Positions 24,560-38,798 of a stretch of DNA of 51,661 bases are shown piece after piece. Numbering within the stretch: position 1 is the stretch's first letter; each line of letters opens with the position of its first letter. Both the position numbers and the translations under genes were made by a program. A model generated the notes under the pieces. The model saw nothing but the letters and a program-made list of their open reading frames with translations. It ran no database searches and was not told where the DNA came from. This stretch comes from Hyphomicrobiales bacterium (GTDB lineage Bacteria > Pseudomonadota > Alphaproteobacteria > Rhizobiales > CAJQND01): contig JANQOW010000155.1 in assembly GCA_028285595.1 (NCBI GenBank), forward strand, positions 1-51,661, given 5' to 3'.

Positions 24560-25323
24560 ACGCCGTAGCGGTGCAAGCCCCGGCCATTCTGCTTAAGCCA
24601 ATGTTTTGCAGTCTTGGTGTGCGGGCAATGCGCCTCCACCAGTGCCCAGAAGGCCGGACCGTGGTTCATTTCAGCCAGGTGGGCGACCTCATGGGCCGCC
24701 ACATAGTCCAATACATCCGGCGGTGCCATGATCAGCCGCCAAGAATAGGATAGCGCCCCAGTAGATGAACACGATCCCCAACGGGAAGACTGGTCGCGGA
24801 TTGAAAGCCTTGAATATTTCAGCCCCATGGCCGCTGCATAGTGATTGGACGCTGATGACAGCTCAGCCCGAGCCTGGGCTTTCAGCCAGTCTTTCAGCCG
24901 CCGCGGCAGATGCTCAATCCGCCCGGATACGCACAAAGATGGCACCGCTGCGCCTCCGGCAGATTCTTCACACCAGACAGTCCGGCGCGGCATTGGCCGA
25001 TGGCAAATCTCATGGATCTCGCCTCGAAACGGCACCTCAACACCATCAGCAAAGGCGACGGTCTCCGGCGTACGTTTCAGCCTTGCGGTGATCCAGGCAC
25101 TTTGAGAAATCGCAAAATCCAATGCCTCACGCTGGGTCGTGCCCGGCGGTAGGGTCAAGACAATACCTTCGCCCTTTGGGTTCATGCGCAGGATGATCCG
25201 CCGGGCTTGAGCATTGCGCCTGAAGATCACAGGCAACTCGGCTCCATCGATGACTAAGCCGGCACGCTGTGGCTGGCCGGCCGGCCCGGGATCAATCAGT
25301 TTTCGCAAAGCCGCCAGGGTCAT
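24556..25323 (-). CDS. YgjP/DUF45-family zinc metallopeptidase
   Basis: A 255-residue cytosolic protein. The N-terminal beta-rich part (IFRRNAQARRIILRMNPKGE ... LTLPPGTTQREALDF) and the C-terminal YgjP/WSS1-like catalytic domain contain the zinc motif HEVAHLAEMNHGPAFWALV, i.e. HExxH with a third His downstream. The RDQSSRWGSCSSTGALSYSW stretch is the family signature. Physiological substrate unknown; relatives are usually annotated as M48-like or SprT-like metal-dependent hydrolases. Convergent with the PBP gene with shared stop bases. Confidence 0.88.
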   Translation of the reverse strand: MTLAALRKLIDPGPAGQPQRAGLVIDGAELPVIFRRNAQARRIILRMNPKGEGIVLTLPPGTTQREALDFAISQSAWITARLKRTPETVAFADGVEVPFRGEIHEICHRPMPRRTVWCEESAGGAAVPSLCVSGRIEHLPRRLKDWLKAQARAELSSASNHYAAAMGLKYSRLSIRDQSSRWGSCSSTGALSYSWRLIMAPPDVLDYVAAHEVAHLAEMNHGPAFWALVEAHCPHTKTAKHWLKQNGRGLHRYGV

Positions 25324-25392
25324 CCGGGCTCACATCCGAATCAATCATCGTTGAACGCGATAATGCCTCAAACCGGAGACAAGCTGTAGCGC

Positions 25393-26631
25393 TTAACCCG
25401 CTTTCGGGTGACTTAGCGTGAAGTCCGTTATGCGCGGAGCAATTTCGGCACGGAAGCGTCCACCATTAAACACGCCATAGTGGCCGACTTTGGGCTGGAC
25501 ATAATGCTGCTTCTTCGATTTCGGGATCTTCGAACAGATATCGTGCGCCGCTTCGGTTTGGCCGACACCGGAAATATCGTCCCGCTCACCTTCCACAGTG
25601 AACAACGCCACCTTCTTGATCAGGCTTGGATCGATCAACTTATTGCGGTGGGTAAACGTGCCCTTAGGCAGGGCGTGCTCGATGAACACCTTTTCGACCG
25701 TTTGCAAATAGAATTCCGCTGTCAAATCCATCACAGAGAGATATTCGTCATAGAACTCTTCGTGTTTTTCCGCACTGTCTCCGTCGCCTTCAACCAAGTG
25801 CCAATAGAGCTCCTTGTGTGCGTTCAGGTGACGGTCCAGGTTCATGGTCATGAAGCCAGTGAGCTGCAGAAAACCAGGATACACGTCGCGCATCATGCCA
25901 GCGTTCGGGAACGGCACTTTCTTGATCACGTTGCGCTTAAACCAGGCCAAGCTGCGGGTCTCGCAGAGCTTATTCACCGCGGTGGGATTACGCCGCGTAT
26001 CGATCGGGCCACCCATTAGGGTCATGGTCGCCGGCAGGCACGGATCATTTGTTGCCGACATCAATGAGACGGCGGCCAACACGGGCACGGACGGCTGGCA
26101 CACCGCCATAACATGAACATTCGGGCCAAGATGGCCCAGCATCTCGATCACATAATCGATGTAGTCGTCCAAATCGAAATGCCCTTGTGTCAAAGGCACG
26201 TCGCGCGCATCTGCCCAATCGGTGACATACACATCATGAGTGGTCAGCATGGTTTCCACCGTGCCTCTCAAGAGCGTCGCGTAGTGGCCAGACATGGGCG
26301 CTACAATCAACAACGGGGGCTGACTGGGCGATGAATCGCGCCTATCGATTTTTCGAAAGTGCACAAGATCGCAGAACGGCTTTGACCACACCACATGCTC
26401 TTCCACCCTGTAGGTGCCTTTGAGGGTGCTAATCTCCTCGATACCGAACTCCGGCTTGCCGTAGCGGCGCGTGATGCGTTCAAACATATCGAGGCTGGCG
26501 GCGGTGACCTTGCCGGCCGGGGTCTCAGAGAGCGGATTTAAGGGATTCTTCCAAAAGAATCGGCTCGCGTTTGCTGCAGCGCGCATCGGCGCAAGTGCGG
26601 CATGATTCATTTCATAGATATGATACAGCAA
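25393..26631 (-). CDS. phaZ: Intracellular polyhydroxyalkanoate depolymerase
   Basis: A 412-residue alpha/beta hydrolase of the intracellular PhaZ type that degrades stored native poly-3-hydroxybutyrate granules. Cys178 in VMAVCQPSVP sits at the nucleophile position, replacing the usual lipase-box Ser, as in the Ralstonia/rhizobial PhaZ1 group. Other family stretches: LLIVAPMSGHYATLLRGTVE, DVYVTDWADARDVPL, GERDDISGVGQTEAAH with the Asp, and the His in KVGHYGVFNGGRFR. Alone on the minus strand. It implies that the organism makes PHA, though no synthase is in the window. Confidence 0.95.
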   Translation of the reverse strand: MLYHIYEMNHAALAPMRAAANASRFFWKNPLNPLSETPAGKVTAASLDMFERITRRYGKPEFGIEEISTLKGTYRVEEHVVWSKPFCDLVHFRKIDRRDSSPSQPPLLIVAPMSGHYATLLRGTVETMLTTHDVYVTDWADARDVPLTQGHFDLDDYIDYVIEMLGHLGPNVHVMAVCQPSVPVLAAVSLMSATNDPCLPATMTLMGGPIDTRRNPTAVNKLCETRSLAWFKRNVIKKVPFPNAGMMRDVYPGFLQLTGFMTMNLDRHLNAHKELYWHLVEGDGDSAEKHEEFYDEYLSVMDLTAEFYLQTVEKVFIEHALPKGTFTHRNKLIDPSLIKKVALFTVEGERDDISGVGQTEAAHDICSKIPKSKKQHYVQPKVGHYGVFNGGRFRAEIAPRITDFTLSHPKAG

Positions 26632-26729
26632 GCCCTACACCCCTCAAAGTAGCTCAAAATCAAAGTGTTGTATTCCCCACGGCGGCGGAGACTACCACTG
26701 GAGTTATTGCAGCGCAATAATGCCAAAGC

Positions 26730-27824
26730 CTACTTTTGCGCTGCACCGCGCCAAAGATGTGGAGCACAGCGCACGTACTGATCGGGATAGACCGTTTCCA
26801 CGCCCAAACTATGCGCTGCATGCCAAGCCCAATGTGGATCATCCATAACCGTGCGCGCCAGCATGATGAAGTCAGCATGGCCGTCGGCGATGATCTCTTC
26901 GGCCTGTTGAGCAGTGACGATCAGGCCAACCGCCATCACCGGAATCTCGATCTTCTTTTTGACCGCGCTCGCAAACTCCACCTGATAACCAGGACCCGTT
27001 GTGATCTGCTGGCGATGGTCCACCCCACCGGTGGTGATATCTATGAAATCACACCCTAAATCCTGGAGCGCTTGGGCAAAGACAATCGTATCTTCTACTG
27101 TTGACCCGCCGTCGACCCAGTCTACGGCACTGATCCTGACACCTAAGGGCTTTTCCTTCGGCCAAACGGCGCGAACCGCCTCAAAGACCTCGAGCGGATA
27201 GCGAATGCGTTTTTCCACGGTCCCGCCATATGCATCGGTGCGCTGGTTGGAGAGAGGAGAAAAGAACTGGTTTAAGAGATAGCCATGCCCGCCATGCAGT
27301 TCCGCCACATCGAACCCAAGAACCTCTGAGCGTTGCGTGGCCTGAACAAACTCCTGCTTTACCGCAGCGAGGCCCGCTGCGTCCAACGCCTGCGGCACAT
27401 GCCAATCCGGCGCGAACCCGATGGGCGAAGGGCCGATGGTCTGCCAAGCCCCTTGATCTTCAGAAAGAGGCGCTGACCCGTTGAGAGGTGTGTTGCACGA
27501 AGCCTTTCGCCCGGCATGTGCGATCTGGATGCCGAGATTGGCCACCCCATGCGTTCGGCAGAAAGATACCACTCGCTGCATGGCCGCCTGCTGTTCATCA
27601 TTCCACAGACCAGCGCATCCGGGACTGATCCGTCCCTGGGCCGAGACGTGGGTGGCTTCGGTGAACAACAAAGCCCCCGCCCCCATGGATAACTGCCCAA
27701 GATGCATGAGGTGCCAATCGTTCATCACGCCATCGGTGGAAACATACTGGCACATGGGTGAAACGACGATGCGGTCACGCAGGTCGAGATCTCTGAGCTG
27801 GATTGGTGAAAACAGTTTGCTCAC
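26730..27824 (-). CDS. Old Yellow Enzyme family NADH:flavin oxidoreductase (YqjM-like)
   Basis: A 364-residue FMN-dependent ene-reductase with a TIM barrel. Stretches typical of the YqjM/NamA branch: LFSPIQLRDLDLRDRIVVSP with MCQY, the active-site HAGRKAS, ELHGGHGYLLNQFFSPLSN with the substrate-binding His pair, and TDAYGGTVEKRIRYPLEVFE. It reduces activated C=C bonds; the natural substrate is unknown. I chose GTG at 27824 because the conserved N-terminus VSKLFSPIQL starts there with a purine-rich site upstream; an ATG at 27893 would add 23 residues with no family counterpart. Confidence 0.9.
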   Translation of the reverse strand: MSKLFSPIQLRDLDLRDRIVVSPMCQYVSTDGVMNDWHLMHLGQLSMGAGALLFTEATHVSAQGRISPGCAGLWNDEQQAAMQRVVSFCRTHGVANLGIQIAHAGRKASCNTPLNGSAPLSEDQGAWQTIGPSPIGFAPDWHVPQALDAAGLAAVKQEFVQATQRSEVLGFDVAELHGGHGYLLNQFFSPLSNQRTDAYGGTVEKRIRYPLEVFEAVRAVWPKEKPLGVRISAVDWVDGGSTVEDTIVFAQALQDLGCDFIDITTGGVDHRQQITTGPGYQVEFASAVKKKIEIPVMAVGLIVTAQQAEEIIADGHADFIMLARTVMDDPHWAWHAAHSLGVETVYPDQYVRCAPHLWRGAAQK

Positions 27825-27934
27825 GGGGGGTTTTCTCTCTTGCAGATCTGGTGTGGTGAAAAGCCGACGATAGTTGCACAGCCTCGCCAGCACAAGCCAA
27901 TTGACTAATTGTTTGAAGCCTTTAGGAAGGGCCG

Positions 27935-28843
27935 ATGCTTGAAATCTGGATCCCCATCACCATTGCGGCTGCGTTCTTTCAGAACCTTCGCTCAGCCTTG
28001 CAGAAACACATAAAGGGAAAGCTCTCAAACGCCGGAGCCGCTTACGCTCGGTTTTTCTATGCTTGGCCTTTCGCGCTGCTTTACCTCTGGGGACTGAACG
28101 CCATTGGGGGCTATCCGCTTCCGGAGCCTAACCTGAAGTTTCTCATCTATTGCGTGCTCGGTGGAATCTCGCAGATCCTGTTCACGGTCATCTTGCTGTA
28201 CATGTTCTCCTTTCGGAATTTCGCGGTCGGCACCACGTTCTCAAAGCTTGAGCTCGTGATGATCGCCGTGCTTGGCGCTCTTATTCTGGGAGACGGATTG
28301 AGCCTGCCGGCTATTGTGGCGGTGGTGTTGAGTGCGGCCGGCGTAATCGTACTCTCCATCGGCCAATCGGCCATTACGTTAAGAACCCTGCTTTCAGGGC
28401 TTATGGAGAAGCCCACATTAATTGGGCTCACCTCTGCGGTGTTCCTGGGAGGCTCTGTGGTCTTCTTTAGGGGCGCATCTCTGGCCTTAGAGCATGATAA
28501 CGTCACCATGGCCGCAGCGTACGCCTTGGCCGTCAGCATTGTGATCCAGACTGTCATTATGGGCGCTTATTTGGTGTGGCGCGAACCGGGGGAAATTGGC
28601 CGCGTGATCACAAACTGGCGCTGGGCCGGCGCGGTCAGTGTTGCCGGCATATTGGGGTCGGTGTGTTGGTTCACTGCCTTCACCATAGAGAACGCAGCGC
28701 ACGTGCGGGCAGTGGGGCAAATTGAACTGGTCTTCACGTTTATCGCGTCGACCTTTTTCTTCAAGGAGACCGTGAGCCGGCTTGAAATCCTCGGAATCGC
28801 CCTTGTGGTGGGCGCTATCCTTTTGGTCTTGATCGCGGGCTAG
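27935..28843 (+). CDS. DMT-superfamily (EamA) transporter
   Basis: A 302-residue membrane protein with about ten hydrophobic segments in two EamA repeats (~residues 3-143 and ~155-300). The first repeat ends in the usual TFSKLELVMIAVLGALILGD region and the second in GQIELVFTFIASTFFFKE. Such transporters export or import metabolites, often amino acids or drugs; the substrate cannot be read from the sequence. It starts 110 bp from the OYE start in divergent orientation. It ends in a 4-base overlap with the convergent GrlR-like gene (shared CTAG). Confidence 0.88.
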   Translation: MLEIWIPITIAAAFFQNLRSALQKHIKGKLSNAGAAYARFFYAWPFALLYLWGLNAIGGYPLPEPNLKFLIYCVLGGISQILFTVILLYMFSFRNFAVGTTFSKLELVMIAVLGALILGDGLSLPAIVAVVLSAAGVIVLSIGQSAITLRTLLSGLMEKPTLIGLTSAVFLGGSVVFFRGASLALEHDNVTMAAAYALAVSIVIQTVIMGAYLVWREPGEIGRVITNWRWAGAVSVAGILGSVCWFTAFTIENAAHVRAVGQIELVFTFIASTFFFKETVSRLEILGIALVVGAILLVLIAG

Positions 28844-29181
28844 ACGTCAGGGATATCCAGACGCTTGGTCATCCGGTAGGTCACAGTGGACTCAGGCTTG
28901 TCGGACGGCACGATCTGCCCGTCGATGACGCCATCTTGAACTTCCCCTTTCACCTCCAGCTCGAAGATATCTCGGTTCTCGCCGAAGATGGTTCGTGGCG
29001 GGCCATAATAATGCACCTTCACCTTGGCGTGGTATCTGCCTTCTGTCACCTTGTATGTACCGGAAGAATAGTGCCGGTTACTTCCGCCCAGGATGCGCCC
29101 ATTTTCCAAGACATAGACGCCGCTGTTCTCCCAGCCATAGGGGCCGAGAATTTCCCCGGTCCAAATTCCATCAACGGGCAT
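28840..29181 (-). CDS. GrlR-like small beta-barrel protein
   Basis: A 113-residue cytosolic protein, mostly beta strands with repeated Gly turns: VDGIWTGEILGPYGWENSGV, YVLENGRILGGSNRHYSSGT. It looks like the GrlR/lipocalin-type single-domain proteins found scattered in Proteobacteria; GrlR itself is a type III secretion regulator of enteropathogens, and that function should not be assumed here. The ATG at 29181 is well supported: GGTGGAGG lies 8 bases upstream. The frame continues 45 codons further upstream without family resemblance. Confidence 0.6.
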   Translation of the reverse strand: MPVDGIWTGEILGPYGWENSGVYVLENGRILGGSNRHYSSGTYKVTEGRYHAKVKVHYYGPPRTIFGENRDIFELEVKGEVQDGVIDGQIVPSDKPESTVTYRMTKRLDIPDV

Positions 29182-29372
29182 TGCATCTGCCTCCACCTTG
29201 CCGCACCAAACACCTGCACATTCAAGCATGCGAGGCGCTGGCAACAAACTGTTTATTGAAATGGCCTCACCGGACTGAGCGAACCACTTCCCTTTCACCA
29301 CACAAAATGGCAACAATTGCCGGCACTGACTCAGGCGTCAACTGTTCGCTCCTCCAATCTGGTGATCTACTC

Positions 29373-30566
29373 ATGCCCTTTCAACCCGCCAGCGACATTC
29401 TTACTCCGTACACGGTACTTGATCTCACGCGAGTGCGGGCCGGTCCCACTTGCGCCCGCCAGCTTGCTGACTGGGGCGCCAATGTGATCAAGATCGAGCA
29501 GCCTACAAAGGACACCAGCGGGGCTGATGGCATGGGAGGACCCCGCGCCGGTTCAGATTTTCAGAACCTGCATCGCAACAAGCGTGGCATGACCCTCAAC
29601 CTAAAGGACCCCGCCGGCCAGGCTATATTTAAGCGAATGGCTGCCAAAGTTGATGTGATTGTTGAGAACTACCGGCCTGGTGTGAAACATCGGCTGGGGA
29701 TTGACTATGAAACTCTGCGCACCGACAACCCAGGATTGATCTACGCCTCTATTTCCGGATTTGGGCAGGACGGTCCGCTGGCAGACAGGCCCGGCTTTGA
29801 TCAAATCCTGCAAGGCATGGGCGGCCTGATGTCCATCACGGGCGAGCCGGGCCGCGGTCCGATGCGCGTGGGCATTCCCATCGCCGATCTGTGTGCAGGC
29901 TTGCTGGCGAGCCAAGGGGTCATGCTCGCTCTGCTCAAGCGTGAGCGCACGGGCGAAGGTCAATGGGTGCAATCCTCACTGCTTCAGGCCCAGGCCTTCA
30001 TGCTGGACTTCCAAGCCGCCCGTTGGCTGATGGATGGCGAGGTGCCAGGCCAAGCCGGCAATGATCACCCGACATCGATCCCCACGGGCGTGTTCAAAAC
30101 AAGCGACGGCTACATAAACATTGCAGCCTCAGGCGGTGCCATGTGGGAGCGTTTGCGCGAACATGTGGGCGATGAGCGGCTTTATCGGGAAGAGTTTTCC
30201 AGCGCTGAAGGGCGCAGCGACAATCGTGCGGAGCTCAACGCAATCTTGAATGAGAATACAGAGCGGCAACCCTCTCAGCACTGGGTTGAAGCGCTCAATG
30301 GCGTGGGAGTGCCCTGCGGCGAGATCAACACGATCGACAAGACCTTTGAAAGCCCGCAAATGCAGCATCTCGGCATGGCCTGGGATGTAGACAGTCAAGA
30401 GCGAGGCAAAAGCAAGCTGGTCGGGCAAGGCATCACTATGAGCGGATCGTCCGCATCCATCGTTGCCCCTCCACCAACCATCGGTCAGCATACACGCGAG
30501 ATTCTGGGCGAATATGGTTATGAGGCTGCTGAGATCGATCAGTTTGAAGCAAATGGTGTGATTTAG
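29373..30566 (+). CDS. CaiB/BaiF-type CoA transferase (family III)
   Basis: A 397-residue family III CoA transferase. Recognisable stretches: LTPYTVLDLTRVRAGPTCAR, WGANVIKIEQPTKDTSG, DFQNLHRNKRGMTLNLKDP, the IVENYRPGVKHRLGIDYE region and GYINIAASGGAMWERL. The catalytic Asp of the family falls in IADLCAGLLASQGV. It transfers CoA between an acyl-CoA donor and a carboxylate. ATG at 29373 matches the conserved N-terminus; the longer open frame upstream runs antisense to the GrlR-like gene and is not coding. First gene of a plus-strand operon with an enoyl-CoA hydratase (10 bp gap) and an FAD/GcvT enzyme. Confidence 0.9.
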   Translation: MPFQPASDILTPYTVLDLTRVRAGPTCARQLADWGANVIKIEQPTKDTSGADGMGGPRAGSDFQNLHRNKRGMTLNLKDPAGQAIFKRMAAKVDVIVENYRPGVKHRLGIDYETLRTDNPGLIYASISGFGQDGPLADRPGFDQILQGMGGLMSITGEPGRGPMRVGIPIADLCAGLLASQGVMLALLKRERTGEGQWVQSSLLQAQAFMLDFQAARWLMDGEVPGQAGNDHPTSIPTGVFKTSDGYINIAASGGAMWERLREHVGDERLYREEFSSAEGRSDNRAELNAILNENTERQPSQHWVEALNGVGVPCGEINTIDKTFESPQMQHLGMAWDVDSQERGKSKLVGQGITMSGSSASIVAPPPTIGQHTREILGEYGYEAAEIDQFEANGVI

Positions 30567-30576
30567 GATCCCTTTC

Positions 30577-31380
30577 ATGGCGTTGAATGAACTTGCCGAT
30601 GGCAAAATCTTGGGCGGCCGCGACGGTGCCGTGGGCCGGCTCATCATAAACAATCCAGAGCGTCACAACGCGCTCAGCCTGGCCATGTGGGAAGGCGGGG
30701 CCAGGCTTGTTGAGCAGATGGCAGACGATCCGGACACGAGGCTGTTGGTGATTTCCGGCGCGGGAGGCAAGGCCTTTGCGGCAGGCGCGGATATTTCCAA
30801 GTTCGAAGAAGAGCGCTCTACGCCTGCGGCCGTCGCTCATTACAAAGAAACCAACAGCCGTTTCTATGCAGCCATCACCAAGTTCCCGAAACCGGTGATC
30901 GCCAAGATCAATGGTTATTGCATCGGTGGCGGCCTCGCGCTCGCGATCTGCTGTGATATTCGGATTTGCGAAGAAGGATCGCGGTTCGCCGTTCCTGCCG
31001 CAAAGCTGGGTCTTGGTTATGGCTTTGACGGCATTCGCCAACTGGCCAACATCGTGGGGCCATCAATGGCGGCGGAGATCTTCTACACCGCGCGCCAGTT
31101 CTCTTCAGCAGAAGCCTATGACATGGGCCTGGTGAACCGCGTTGTCGCCGCCGATGCCTTGGAGGCCTATGTGGAGGACTACGCAACACGCATCTCGGAG
31201 AATGCACCCCTTACCATCGCTGCCGTTAAGGCGATCAAGCTGGCGATCGAAGCGGATCCGGATCAGCGCGATCTGGGCTCCATCGAGGCGATGGTGAAAG
31301 GATGCTTTGAAAGCGAGGACTACACTGAGGGACGCAAGGCATTCATGGAAAAACGCAAGCCCAACTTTAAAGGTCGCTGA
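30577..31380 (+). CDS. Enoyl-CoA hydratase/isomerase family protein
   Basis: A 267-residue crotonase-fold enzyme. The CoA oxyanion-hole segments are visible: [16 protein letters not shown] and AKINGYCIGGGLALAICCDI. The position of the first catalytic Glu (usually in a GAxxxGxGxE stretch) is occupied within IGGGLALAICCDIRI by non-acidic residues. The second region, PAAKLGLGYGFDGIRQLANI, also lacks the standard Glu, so it may be an isomerase or have a special substrate rather than being a plain hydratase. It lies between the CoA transferase and the demethylating dehydrogenase in the same operon. Confidence 0.85.
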   Translation: MALNELADGKILGGRDGAVGRLIINNPERHNALSLAMWEGGARLVEQMADDPDTRLLVISGAGGKAFAAGADISKFEEERSTPAAVAHYKETNSRFYAAITKFPKPVIAKINGYCIGGGLALAICCDIRICEEGSRFAVPAAKLGLGYGFDGIRQLANIVGPSMAAEIFYTARQFSSAEAYDMGLVNRVVAADALEAYVEDYATRISENAPLTIAAVKAIKLAIEADPDQRDLGSIEAMVKGCFESEDYTEGRKAFMEKRKPNFKGR

Positions 31381-31395
31381 ACTGGAGGCCGAACC

Positions 31396-37461
<6,066 letters not shown>

Positions 37462-37520
37462 AACACATCATATGGGGTGAAAACCCCCGAATCGCAAGGA
37501 AATTCAATGCTGTTAGGTGC

Positions 37521-38639
37521 CTATACCCGCATGGGCATAAGCACATAAAGAGCCGTGTCATCGGTGCCGTCCTGCACCACCGTGGGCGAACCGGCATCGG
37601 ACAGCATGAAGGTGGCGGTATCGCCGCCGAACTGGCTTGCGATGTCCAAAAGATAGCGTGAGTTAAAGCCGATCTCGATAGGATCGGACGCATACCCCGC
37701 CGCCACTTCCTCTTCCGCTGAACCAGAGTCAGGATTGTTTACCGTGAGAACGATCTTGTCGGCTTCCAAATTGAGCTTAATGGCCCTGCCCTTCTCCGCG
37801 CTGATCGTAGAGACCCGGTCCACAGCCTGGGAGAACAGCTTGGTGTCCACTTCTAGGGCTTTGTCATTGTCCTTGGGGATCACGCGCTCATAATCGGGGA
37901 ATGTGCCGTCGATCAGTTTGGAGGTGAGCACCACACTGCCGACGGAGAACTGGATCTTCGCTGCTGACAGGGAGATGTCCACCTCAGCTTCGGAATCCTC
38001 CAGAAGCTTAGAGAGCTCTTGAACGGTTTTCCGAGGCACGATGATACCGGGCATATCCGATGCCCCGCTCGGCAGGGCCACTTGGACCTGAGCCAGACGG
38101 TGGCCGTCCGTTGCCACCGCGCGCAGCATGGGGCCATTGTCTGTGTCTACCGAATGCAGGTAGATGCCGTTCAGATAGTACCTGGTTTCCTCAGTAGAGA
38201 TGGCAAACCGGGTCTTTTCAATCAGACCCTTCAGGTCTGCCGCTGAAAGCTGGAACGAATGGGTCATATCGCCCGTGGCGAGGTCGGGAAAATCCTCCGA
38301 CGGCAAGGCCGCCAGCGAGAAGCGCGAGCGCCCGGCGAAGATGGCCAAGCGATTTTCATCTGGGCCTTGTGTGATCTCCAGCTGTGCACCATCGGGCAGC
38401 TTGCGCACGATGTCGTACATCATATGTGCCGGTGCCGTGGTAGCGCCGGCTTGTGCGACCTCCGCTGAGGAGCTTTCCACCACTTCAATGTCCAAATCCG
38501 TGGCTGACAATTGGATGCTGGAGCCATCTGCCTTGATCAGCAAATTAGAGAGGATTGGAATGGTGTTTCGCCGTTCCACCACGCTTTGGACATGGGTGAG
38601 AGATCTCAGCAGGTCAGCTCGTTCAATGGTCACACGCAT
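37521..38639 (-). CDS. dnaN: DNA polymerase III subunit beta (sliding clamp)
   Basis: A 372-residue clamp with the three-fold repeated beta-clamp domain. Typical segments: RSLTHVQSVVERRNTIPILS near the N-terminus, FALSTEE-like FAISTEETRYYLNGIYLH in domain 2, EKGRAIKLNLEADKIVL in domain 3, and the C-terminal LYVLMPMRV which forms part of the partner-binding pocket. It encircles DNA and tethers polymerase. ATG at 38639, 159 bp after the dnaA stop, and that gap carries a DnaA box. Confidence 0.99.
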   Translation of the reverse strand: MRVTIERADLLRSLTHVQSVVERRNTIPILSNLLIKADGSSIQLSATDLDIEVVESSSAEVAQAGATTAPAHMMYDIVRKLPDGAQLEITQGPDENRLAIFAGRSRFSLAALPSEDFPDLATGDMTHSFQLSAADLKGLIEKTRFAISTEETRYYLNGIYLHSVDTDNGPMLRAVATDGHRLAQVQVALPSGASDMPGIIVPRKTVQELSKLLEDSEAEVDISLSAAKIQFSVGSVVLTSKLIDGTFPDYERVIPKDNDKALEVDTKLFSQAVDRVSTISAEKGRAIKLNLEADKIVLTVNNPDSGSAEEEVAAGYASDPIEIGFNSRYLLDIASQFGGDTATFMLSDAGSPTVVQDGTDDTALYVLMPMRV

Positions 38640-38763
38640 TTTTCAGATTTCGCTCCGAAGAGGGATCATTCCCGCGAATCATCCGGCTTTAGGGCCGCAC
38701 ACTTTGACTTTTCTCACGGTCAGATGCAAGAGACCAGTCTCGAAGCGGCTGAAGACGGGGCGC

Positions 38764-38772
38764 TGTGGATAA
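38764..38772 (-). promoter_or_regulatory. Consensus DnaA box between dnaA and dnaN
   Basis: TGTGGATAA, i.e. a perfect TTATCCACA on the minus strand, in the 159-bp gap after dnaA. It is the only perfect box I found in the dnaA region. It may belong to a replication origin or to DnaA control of dnaN transcription. Confidence 0.7.
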
Positions 38773-38798
38773 ACCGGCGCGCCCCGGCTTCGCCTCCC

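Noticed and set aside
26730-27824. OYE as the missing reductase domain of the hydroxylase fusion
   Set aside because: It is 11 kb away on the other strand and belongs to the YqjM-type ene-reductases; nothing ties it to the aromatic operon.
28840-29181. Type III secretion regulator function for the GrlR-like protein
   Set aside because: Only the small beta-barrel look is shared; there are no secretion genes in the window.
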